Shown here: positions 1 to 6,933 of the stretch, one piece after another | How the letters are laid out: the number at the start of each line of letters is the position of its first letter | How positions within the stretch are numbered: position 1 is the first letter of the stretch | Position numbers and translations under genes: made by a program | NCBI RefSeq assembly: GCF_024519455.1 | Contig: NZ_JALJRY010000038.1 | Coordinates: 1-64,000, forward strand | Direction of reading: 5' to 3' | DNA from: Streptomyces sp. STR69 | Lineage (GTDB): Bacteria > Actinomycetota > Actinomycetes > Streptomycetales > Streptomycetaceae | Length of the DNA: 64,000 nt | Notes under the pieces: generated by a model | The model's database searches: none | What the model was told of the DNA's origin: nothing | What the model saw: only the letters and a program-made list of their open reading frames with translations

Positions 1-75
1 CACCCCACACCCCGCACCCCACACCCCACACCCCCACCCCACTCCAATCCCCGCGCACCCCCACCTCCACCCCGG
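1..75. repeat. C-rich low-complexity tract, G-quadruplex potential on the minus strand
   Basis: The first 45 bases are a run of C4-C5 blocks separated by A or CA; C-rich sequence continues to about 75. Read on the minus strand this gives at least six G-runs of four or more with 1-3 base loops, the classic pattern for a G-quadruplex. It lies just upstream of the first gene, and nothing coding is evident. Function is unknown. Confidence 0.6.
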
Positions 76-144
76 CGTCCACATCCCGGACCCTCGGCCA
101 AACCGGCTGGCCTACCCACCCCCCTCCTCCCCTACGCTTGTCCC

Positions 145-1320
145 GTGACCCCCGTCGAGCTCTCCCGTACCGTGCTGCGCGCGGTGCGCCGTGCTGTCGA
201 GGACGGGGAGCTGAGCGTGGTCGTGCCGGAGAAGGTCTCGGTGACTGTGCCGGGGGCCGGCGGGTGGGGTGACTACGCCACCAACATCGCCCTTCAGCTC
301 GCCCGGCCCGCCGGAGAGACCCCCCGTCACGTCGCCGAGCTGCTGCTGCCGCATCTGGCCGGCGCGCAGGGCGTCAGCGGTGTCGAGATCACCGGGCCCG
401 GTTTTCTCAACATCAGTCTGGGCAGTACGGCGTCCACCTCGCTCGTCGCGGAGATCCTGCGACGCGGACCGCGGTACGGGTTCGTCGACGGCCCCACCGG
501 CCGCGATGACACCCCGAACGCCCCAACCACTCACCTCGTACGCCTCCACGCCCCCCACGAACCCCGCGCCCGCGTCGTCATGGACGTCGTCGCCCGCCTC
601 CTGCGCTCACAGGGTGCCCACGTCCGCATCAGCTGTGAGACCGGGCCACCCGAGCCCGCCTGGGCGACCGTTCTCGGTGTCGCCGGTCTCGCCGGTGTCG
701 ACGCGTACAGCTCCCCACAGGAACCGTCGGCTCCACCCGACGTCGCCGTACGTCCCGTCCCGGTCCCCACCCCCGACATCGCAGCCCTCCTCACGCTCGG
801 TCGCGACGCCGCCCGCTGGGCCCTGCTCCATCCCGCCGCCCACGACCGGCCCCGTCTCACCGCCGACCACCTCGTGCAGCGGGAGACGAATCCCCTCTTC
901 CGCGTCTGTTACGCCTACGCCCGTACCCGGGCCGTCAGCCGCAACGCCGCCGACCTCGGATTCACCGCCCAACCCGGCGACGTACGAGACACGCACGACG
1001 TACAAGGCGACGCACAAGGCGCCGTAGAAGAGTCCGCCGCCCCCCTCGGGCGGCCTCTCGTTCAAGAGGTCACCACCCTCCTCGCCGACCACCCCCGCGT
1101 CCTGTCGCGGGCGGCAGCCCACCGCGCCCCCGACCTGCTCGCCCGTCACCTGGTCGCCGTAGCCGATGCGGCGTTTCCTCTCCTTCCCGCAGTGCTTCCG
1201 CTCGGGGACGAGAAACCCTTGGCCGCCCACCGTGCCCGGCTTGCGCTTGCCGAAGCCGTCGGGGCGGTGCTCGCCGGTGGCCTCTCCCTGCTCGGCATCG
1301 ACGCACCCGAACACCTCTGA
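145..1320 (+). CDS. nrtL: ArgS-related anticodon-binding protein NrtL
   Basis: The 391-residue product looks like an arginyl-tRNA synthetase whose middle has been lost. Residues ~30-90 resemble the ArgRS N-terminal additional domain (GDYATNIALQLA, GPGFLNISLG). The last ~150 residues resemble the DALR anticodon-binding helical domain (RVCYAYARTRAV). Full ArgRS is about 550-600 residues, and I see no HIGH or KMSKS signature, so aminoacylation is unlikely. The family is known in streptomycetes directly upstream of lysA. The GTG start follows a weakly defined RBS. A role in tRNA-Arg binding or regulation is only an inference. Confidence 0.8.
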   Translation: MTPVELSRTVLRAVRRAVEDGELSVVVPEKVSVTVPGAGGWGDYATNIALQLARPAGETPRHVAELLLPHLAGAQGVSGVEITGPGFLNISLGSTASTSLVAEILRRGPRYGFVDGPTGRDDTPNAPTTHLVRLHAPHEPRARVVMDVVARLLRSQGAHVRISCETGPPEPAWATVLGVAGLAGVDAYSSPQEPSAPPDVAVRPVPVPTPDIAALLTLGRDAARWALLHPAAHDRPRLTADHLVQRETNPLFRVCYAYARTRAVSRNAADLGFTAQPGDVRDTHDVQGDAQGAVEESAAPLGRPLVQEVTTLLADHPRVLSRAAAHRAPDLLARHLVAVADAAFPLLPAVLPLGDEKPLAAHRARLALAEAVGAVLAGGLSLLGIDAPEHL

Positions 1321-1413
1321 GCGCCAGGACCGGGCCAAGATCAGGCCAGACAGAACAAAGCAAGAAGTCACCGCTCGGTCCCCGCGCCAGGAAGAGACAG
1401 AAGAGAACACGAC

Positions 1414-2811
1414 ATGAGCCGTTCCGCACACCCCGCCGGTCCCCGTCACGCCGATGTGCTGCCCGAAGGGCACTACTCGGGGCCCGCCGCCGACCTCAAC
1501 GCACTCGACCCCAAGGTGTGGGCACAGACCGTCACCCGTGACGCCGACGCGAACGGTGTCGTCACCGTCGGCGGTATCGATGTGAAGACCCTCGCCGAGC
1601 GGCACGGGACCCCCGCCTACGTCCTCGACGAGGCGGACTTCCGGGAGCGGGCCCGTGCCTGGCGTACCGCGTTCGGGCCGGACGCCGATGTCTTCTACGC
1701 CGGCAAGGCGTTCCTGTCCCGTGCCGTCGTGCGGTGGTTGCACGAGGAGGGGCTCAATCTCGATGTGTGTTCCGGGGGCGAGCTCGCCACCGCTCTCTCC
1801 GCCGGCATGCCCGCCGACCGCATCGCCTTCCACGGCAACAACAAGTCCGTGAGCGAGATCACGAGGGCCATCGAGGCCGGTGTCGGGCGGATCGTTCTCG
1901 ACTCCTTCCAGGAGATCGTCCGCGTCGCCCACGTCGCGCAGTCCCTCGGCAAGCGGCAGCCCGTGCAGATCCGCATCACGGTGGGGGTGGAGGCGCATAC
2001 GCACGAGTTCATCGCCACCGCCCACGAAGACCAGAAGTTCGGGATTCCGCTCGCCGGGGGGCAGGCCGCCGAAGCCGTACGGCGTGCTCTTCAGCTCGAC
2101 GGGCTCGAACTGATCGGGATTCACTCCCACATCGGGTCGCAGATCTTCGACATGTCCGGGTTCGAGGTCGCCGCCCATCGCGTTGTCGGGTTGCTGAAGG
2201 ACATTCGCGACGAGCATGGCGTCGAGCTGCCCGAGATCGACCTCGGGGGCGGTCTCGGTATCGCCTACACCAGTGACGACGATCCCCGTGAGCCGCACGA
2301 CATCGCCAAGGCGCTCACCGAGATCGTCACCCGTGAGTGCGATTCGGCCAGGCTGCGGACTCCTCGTATCTCCGTCGAGCCCGGGCGCGCCATCGTCGGG
2401 CCGACCGCGTTCACGCTGTACGAGGTCGGCACCATCAAGCCCCTCGACGGGCTGCGGACGTATGTGTCCGTCGACGGCGGCATGTCCGACAACATCCGGA
2501 CGGCGCTCTACGACGCCGAGTACAGCGTCGCTCTCGTGTCCCGCCGCTCCGATGCCGAGCCGATGCTCGCCCGCGTTGTCGGCAAGCACTGCGAGAGCGG
2601 GGACATCGTGGTCAAGGACGCGTTCCTGCCGGGGGACCTGGCACCCGGTGACCTGATCGCCGTACCGGCGACGGGCGCGTACTGCCGTTCCATGGCCAGC
2701 AATTACAACCATGTGCTCCGGCCGCCGGTCGTCGCCGTGAAGGACGGCGAGTCGCGGGTCATCGTCCGCCGGGAGACCGAGGAGGACCTGCTCCGGCTCG
2801 ACGTCGGTTGA
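1414..2811 (+). CDS. lysA: diaminopimelate decarboxylase
   Basis: Decarboxylates meso-diaminopimelate to L-lysine, the last step of lysine synthesis, using PLP in the cytoplasm. The 465-residue protein is a fold-type III (alanine racemase-like) enzyme. The PLP lysine is K98 in DVFYAGKAF, a phosphate-binding segment HSHIGSQ is present, and the catalytic cysteine of the partner subunit is C393 in GKHCESGD. The ATG follows a purine-rich stretch (gaagagacagaagagaac). The gene lies 93 nt after nrtL and 152 nt before hom, so the lysine and threonine branches of the aspartate pathway sit side by side. Confidence 0.97.
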   Translation: MSRSAHPAGPRHADVLPEGHYSGPAADLNALDPKVWAQTVTRDADANGVVTVGGIDVKTLAERHGTPAYVLDEADFRERARAWRTAFGPDADVFYAGKAFLSRAVVRWLHEEGLNLDVCSGGELATALSAGMPADRIAFHGNNKSVSEITRAIEAGVGRIVLDSFQEIVRVAHVAQSLGKRQPVQIRITVGVEAHTHEFIATAHEDQKFGIPLAGGQAAEAVRRALQLDGLELIGIHSHIGSQIFDMSGFEVAAHRVVGLLKDIRDEHGVELPEIDLGGGLGIAYTSDDDPREPHDIAKALTEIVTRECDSARLRTPRISVEPGRAIVGPTAFTLYEVGTIKPLDGLRTYVSVDGGMSDNIRTALYDAEYSVALVSRRSDAEPMLARVVGKHCESGDIVVKDAFLPGDLAPGDLIAVPATGAYCRSMASNYNHVLRPPVVAVKDGESRVIVRRETEEDLLRLDVG

Positions 2812-2963
2812 GCCGGAGCGAGCTGAGACCGGGGTGGAAGATCTCCCGTCTTCCACCCCCGTGAAAATGAAATCGATGTCTCACGATCCGGACTATGGAT
2901 AGAAAGTCCCGTCCGGTGAGTGAGACTGGTCCAACCGATGACGGTATGAGGAAACGAGGTCGG

Positions 2964-4256
2964 ATGATGCGTACGCGTCCGCTGAAGGTGGCGCTGCTGG
3001 GCTGTGGAGTGGTCGGCTCAGAGGTGGCGCGCATCATGACGACGCACGCCGACGACCTCGCCGCCCGCATCGGCGCACCTATCGAGCTCGCGGGGGTCGC
3101 GGTACGGCGGCCCTCCAAGGTCCGTGAAGGCATCGACCCCGCCCTCGTCACCACCGACGCCACCGCCCTCGTCGAACGCGGCGACATCGATGTGGTGGTG
3201 GAGGTCATCGGGGGGATCGAGCCCGCCCGTTCCCTCATCACCACCGCCTTCGCGCACGGCGCCTCCGTCGTCTCCGCGAACAAGGCGCTGCTCGCCCAGG
3301 ACGGTGCCGCCCTGCACGCCGCCGCCGAGCGGCAGGGCAAGGATCTGTACTACGAGGCCGCCGTCGCCGGTGCCATTCCGCTGATCCGGCCGCTGCGCGA
3401 GTCCCTCGCCGGGGACAAGGTCAACCGGGTGCTCGGCATCGTCAACGGGACGACCAACTTCATCCTCGACAAGATGGACAGCACGGGGGCGGGGTACCAG
3501 GAGGCCCTCGACGAGGCCACCGCCCTCGGCTACGCGGAAGCCGACCCGACCGCCGACGTCGAGGGTTTCGACGCCGCCGCCAAGGCCGCCATCCTCGCCG
3601 GAATCGCCTTCCACACGCGCGTGCGTCTCGACGACGTCTACCGCGAGGGGATGACGGAAGTCACCGCCGCGGACTTCGCCTCCGCCAAGAACATGGGCTG
3701 CACGATCAAGTTGCTGGCTATTTGCGAGCGGGCCGAGGACGGCGGGTCCGTCACCGCGCGCGTGCACCCCGCGATGATCCCGCTCAGCCACCCGCTCGCC
3801 TCCGTGCGCGGCGCCTACAACGCCGTGTTCGTCGAGTCCGACGCCTCCGGGCAGCTGATGTTCTACGGCCCCGGAGCGGGCGGCGCCCCCACCGCCTCCG
3901 CCGTCCTCGGCGACCTCGTCGCCGTGTGCCGCAACCGGCTCAACTCGACCACCGGGCCCGGGGAGTCGGCGTACGCCGGACTGCCCGTGTCGGGCATGGG
4001 CGAGGTCGTCACGCGGTACCACATCAGCCTCGACGTCGCCGACAAACCAGGTGTTCTCGCACAGGTCGCCACCGTGTTCGCCGAGCACGGTGTCTCGATC
4101 GATACGGTTCGGCAGCAGGGGAAGGACGGCGAGGCTTCTCTCGTCGTCGTCACGCACCGCGCGTCCGACGCCGCCCTGGGCGGGACCGTCGAGGCGTTGC
4201 GCAAGCTCGACACCGTGCGGGGTGTCGCCAGCATCATGCGGGTTGAAGGAGAGTAA
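2964..4256 (+). CDS. hom: homoserine dehydrogenase
   Basis: Reduces aspartate semialdehyde to homoserine with NAD(P)H, the branch point to threonine and methionine. An N-terminal Rossmann motif (LLGCGVVGSE) is followed by the catalytic domain (NGTTNFIL, and EADPTADVEGFDAAAK) and a C-terminal ACT domain (VADKPGVLAQVATVFAEHGVSI) that typically gives feedback inhibition by threonine. An upstream ATG at 2895 is in frame. GAGG at 2956-2959 favours ATG 2964 or 2967, giving about 430 residues, the usual length. thrC begins 6 nt after the stop, so the two genes are almost certainly co-transcribed. Often named thrA in Streptomyces. Confidence 0.96.
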   Translation: MMRTRPLKVALLGCGVVGSEVARIMTTHADDLAARIGAPIELAGVAVRRPSKVREGIDPALVTTDATALVERGDIDVVVEVIGGIEPARSLITTAFAHGASVVSANKALLAQDGAALHAAAERQGKDLYYEAAVAGAIPLIRPLRESLAGDKVNRVLGIVNGTTNFILDKMDSTGAGYQEALDEATALGYAEADPTADVEGFDAAAKAAILAGIAFHTRVRLDDVYREGMTEVTAADFASAKNMGCTIKLLAICERAEDGGSVTARVHPAMIPLSHPLASVRGAYNAVFVESDASGQLMFYGPGAGGAPTASAVLGDLVAVCRNRLNSTTGPGESAYAGLPVSGMGEVVTRYHISLDVADKPGVLAQVATVFAEHGVSIDTVRQQGKDGEASLVVVTHRASDAALGGTVEALRKLDTVRGVASIMRVEGE

Positions 4257-4262
4257 CCAGCA

Positions 4263-5321
4263 ATGACCCACCAGTGGCGCGGAATCATCGAGGAGTACCG
4301 GGACCGGCTCCCGGTGTCCGACAGCACGCCGGTCGTCTCCCTCCGCGAGGGCGGCACGCCCCTCGTGCCCGCGCAGGTGCTCTCCGAGCGCACCGGCTGC
4401 GAGGTCCACCTCAAGGTGGAGGGCGCCAACCCCACCGGGTCCTTCAAGGACCGCGGTATGACCATGGCCATCACACGGGCCAAGGAGGAGGGCGCGCAGG
4501 CCGTCATCTGCGCCTCCACCGGCAACACCTCCGCGTCCGCCGCCGCCTACGCGGTACGCGCCGGGATGGTCTGTGCCGTCCTCGTGCCGCGCGGCAAGAT
4601 CGCGCTCGGCAAGATGGGCCAGGCCCTCGTGCACGGCGCGAAGATCCTCCAGGTCGACGGGAACTTCGACGACTGCCTCACCCTCGCCCGCGAGCTGAGC
4701 GACAACTACCCTGTGGCGCTGGTGAATTCGGTCAACCCGGTGCGCATCGAGGGCCAGAAGACGGCCGCCTTCGAGATCGTCGACATGCTCGGCGACGCGC
4801 CCGACATCCACGTCCTGCCGGTGGGCAACGCGGGCAACATCACCGCGTACTGGAAGGGCTACAAGGAGTACGCCGGCGACGGCATCGCCGCGAAGACGCC
4901 CCGCATGTGGGGGTTCCAGGCGTCCGGGTCCGCGCCCATCGTGCGCGGCGAGATCGTCAAGGACCCCTCGACGATCGCCACCGCGATCCGCATCGGCAAC
5001 CCGGCCTCCTGGCAGTACGCGCTCGCCGCGCGGGACGAGTCCGGCGGGTTCATCGACGAGGTGACGGACCGTGAAATCCTGCGCGCCTACCGGCTGTTGG
5101 CCGCGCAGGAGGGCGTTTTCGTCGAGCCCGCGTCCGCTGCTTCTGTCGCCGGTCTCCTCAAGGCGGCCGAGCAGGGCAAGGTCGACCCGGGCCAGACCAT
5201 CGTCTGCACGGTGACCGGAAACGGCCTCAAGGACCCCGACTGGGCCGTCGCGGGCGCCCCGCAGCCGGTCACGATCCCGGTCGACGCGCCGACGGCCGCC
5301 GAGCGACTCGGACTCGCGTAG
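4263..5321 (+). CDS. thrC: threonine synthase
   Basis: Converts O-phosphohomoserine to threonine with PLP. The 352-residue protein is a fold-type II enzyme. The Schiff-base lysine is K62 in NPTGSFKDRGM, and the phosphate-binding loop is in PVGNAGNI. The ATG has a strong SD (aaggagag) located in the last codons of hom. Length fits the short bacterial class. The reading order hom-thrC-thrB places its product ahead of the kinase gene that makes its substrate. Confidence 0.97.
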   Translation: MTHQWRGIIEEYRDRLPVSDSTPVVSLREGGTPLVPAQVLSERTGCEVHLKVEGANPTGSFKDRGMTMAITRAKEEGAQAVICASTGNTSASAAAYAVRAGMVCAVLVPRGKIALGKMGQALVHGAKILQVDGNFDDCLTLARELSDNYPVALVNSVNPVRIEGQKTAAFEIVDMLGDAPDIHVLPVGNAGNITAYWKGYKEYAGDGIAAKTPRMWGFQASGSAPIVRGEIVKDPSTIATAIRIGNPASWQYALAARDESGGFIDEVTDREILRAYRLLAAQEGVFVEPASAASVAGLLKAAEQGKVDPGQTIVCTVTGNGLKDPDWAVAGAPQPVTIPVDAPTAAERLGLA

Positions 5322-5337
5322 ACCCACAAGCGGAACG

Positions 5338-5367
5338 GCACCCGGGGAAGATCCCCGCAGGGGGTGC
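5338..5367 (+). terminator. hairpin between thrC and thrB
   Basis: GCACCC (5338-5343) pairs with GGGTGC (5362-5367), enclosing a second stem GGGG/CCCC (5344-5347 with 5352-5355). There is no U-tract. It could be a terminator or attenuator separating hom-thrC from thrB, which would explain the 280-nt gap. Function is inferred. Confidence 0.45.
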
Positions 5368-5520
5368 ACAGGGGGCTTACGACACGCATCGTGCGCCTCC
5401 TGTGCGCCCTATGTCGCCACAGAACCTTCCTTCGATAGGCTGTACCGAACCCGCCCGCCGCATATGCCTGCGCGCATGGCTCGGCACCGCGCCGTCTCCA
5501 CGGCCCGAGGGTCTCCACGT

Positions 5521-5570
5521 ACCTATCGGATGTCATCGAACTTCATCGCACTTCATCGAATGTCTTCGAC
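5521..5570 (+). repeat. five tandem 10-bp units upstream of thrB
   Basis: Positions 5521-5570 fall into exact decamers: acctatcgga, tgtcatcgaa, cttcatcgca, cttcatcgaa, tgtcttcgac. The core is TCATCGA. A further gtcatcgag lies at 5591, next to the thrB start. The period is close to one DNA turn, and the tract is much richer in A/T than its surroundings. It probably holds a protein-binding or promoter element of thrB. Confidence 0.6.
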
Positions 5571-5601
5571 AATCACGCAGCTCAAGGAGAGTCATCGAGC
5601 G

Positions 5602-6531
5602 ATGGCCGGTCCAGCCTTCCGCGCCGCCGCCGTCCGGGTGCGCGTCCCCGCCACCAGCGCCAACCTCGGCCCGGGCTTCGACGCCTTCGGCCTCTCGCTG
5701 GGGCTCTACGACGACGTCGTCGTCCGTGTCGCCGACTCCGGGCTGCTCATCGACATCGCCGGCGAGGGCAGCGAGACCCTCCCGCGCGACGAGAACCACC
5801 TCCTCGTACGGTCCCTGCGCACCGCCTTCGACCTGCTCGGCGGGCAGCCGCGCGGCCTGGAGATCGTCTGCGCCAACCGCATTCCGCACGGCCGCGGCCT
5901 GGGCTCCTCCTCTGCCGCCATCTGCGCCGGCATCGTCGCCGCGCGCGCCGTGACCATAGGCGGGGACTCCCGGCTCGACGACACGGCCCTGCTGGAGCTC
6001 GCCACCGAGATCGAGGGCCACCCCGACAACGTGGCGGCCTGTCTGCTGGGCGGCTTCACGCTCTCCTGGATGGACGCGGGCGCCGCGCGGGCGATCAGGA
6101 TGGATCCCGCCGATTCCATCGTTCCGGTGGTTTTCGTGCCCGGGAAGCCCGTCCTCACCGAGACCGCGCGCGGTCTGCTCCCGCGCAACGTCCCGCACGT
6201 CGACGCCGCCGCCAACGCGGGCCGCGCCGCACTTCTCGTCGAGGCCCTCACCCGCCGCCCCGAGCTGCTGCTGCCCGCCACCGAGGACCGGCTGCACCAG
6301 GAGTACCGCGCGCCGGCCATGCCGGAGAGTGCCGCACTCGTGGACCGCTTGAGGGCGGACGGAGTTCCGGCCGTCATCTCCGGTGCCGGGCCCACAGTGT
6401 TGGCACTGGTCGATGCCGACAACGCCGACAAGGTCGCCCATCTCGCCGGCGAGGGCTGGGCCGCCAACCGGCTCGACCTCGACGAACAAGGCGCGTGCGT
6501 ACTCCCGCTCGCGGCCCCGAGCAGCAATTGA
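5602..6531 (+). CDS. thrB: homoserine kinase
   Basis: Phosphorylates homoserine with ATP to give O-phosphohomoserine, the substrate of ThrC. It is a GHMP-family kinase with an N-terminal VPATSANLGPGFDAFGL motif and the glycine/serine-rich ATP loop PHGRGLGSSSAAI. A long in-frame extension back to 5464 lacks family homology and spans the decamer repeats. ATG 5602 after AAGGAGA (5584-5590) gives 309 residues, typical of the family. It is separated from thrC by 280 nt and so probably has its own promoter. Confidence 0.96.
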   Translation: MAGPAFRAAAVRVRVPATSANLGPGFDAFGLSLGLYDDVVVRVADSGLLIDIAGEGSETLPRDENHLLVRSLRTAFDLLGGQPRGLEIVCANRIPHGRGLGSSSAAICAGIVAARAVTIGGDSRLDDTALLELATEIEGHPDNVAACLLGGFTLSWMDAGAARAIRMDPADSIVPVVFVPGKPVLTETARGLLPRNVPHVDAAANAGRAALLVEALTRRPELLLPATEDRLHQEYRAPAMPESAALVDRLRADGVPAVISGAGPTVLALVDADNADKVAHLAGEGWAANRLDLDEQGACVLPLAAPSSN

Positions 6532-6933
6532 CTACGTATGGTCGCCGGATTTCGAGAGGGGGAATGTTTGTTGGATCCGGTAGTGTTAATCTCAAGTCTG
6601 CACCCGACCCCACCATGGCGAGGTGCTTGTTGTCCCCGTCAGGGACAGACATTCTTCCGGGAGCCTCCCACACCACACTGTGTTCCGTCCGGGCACTGAG
6701 TGGTTCGCCGGGCACGCTCCGGAAGCCGGGAAAGCTCCGGAATTGGTGCGACCAAGCAACGTGACACAGCCACTCGGTGCCACTGCTTTGGGAAGCGCCG
6801 TCACCCGAAATCTCTTCCGCCGCTTAGGCGGACCACCGCCCCGGCACGGTTCACACAGCAAGAACCGAAGCCGGACAGCACAACCGGTCGCCGAGCCAGA
6901 CAGGCCGACGTCCGCTCCAGGGAAGGACCCTTC
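6532..6933 (+). other. 402-nt non-coding leader of rho
   Basis: No convincing gene is present. The stretch holds a possible sigma-R-type promoter (6561-6587), a small hairpin TGTCCC/GGGACA (6631-6647) and repeated GCTCCGGA segments near 6716-6740. Long rho leaders are known in other bacteria to mediate autoregulation. Whether this one does is an inference. Confidence 0.5.
6561..6587 (+). promoter_or_regulatory. candidate sigma-R (SigR) promoter of rho
   Basis: GGAAT at 6561-6565 and GTT at 6585-6587 are separated by 19 nt. The Streptomyces thiol-stress sigma factor SigR recognises GGAAT-N18/19-GTT. The match lies 347 nt upstream of the rho start. Such short motifs occur by chance, so confidence is modest. 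Confidence 0.35.

Noticed and set aside
607..2856. Very long minus-strand ORF across nrtL and lysA
   Set aside because: It is antisense to well-supported genes and has the low-complexity Gly/Asp/Val composition of a GC-rich shadow frame.
3018..5369. 783-residue minus-strand ORF over hom and thrC
   Set aside because: Antisense shadow of two conserved genes with no recognisable domain.
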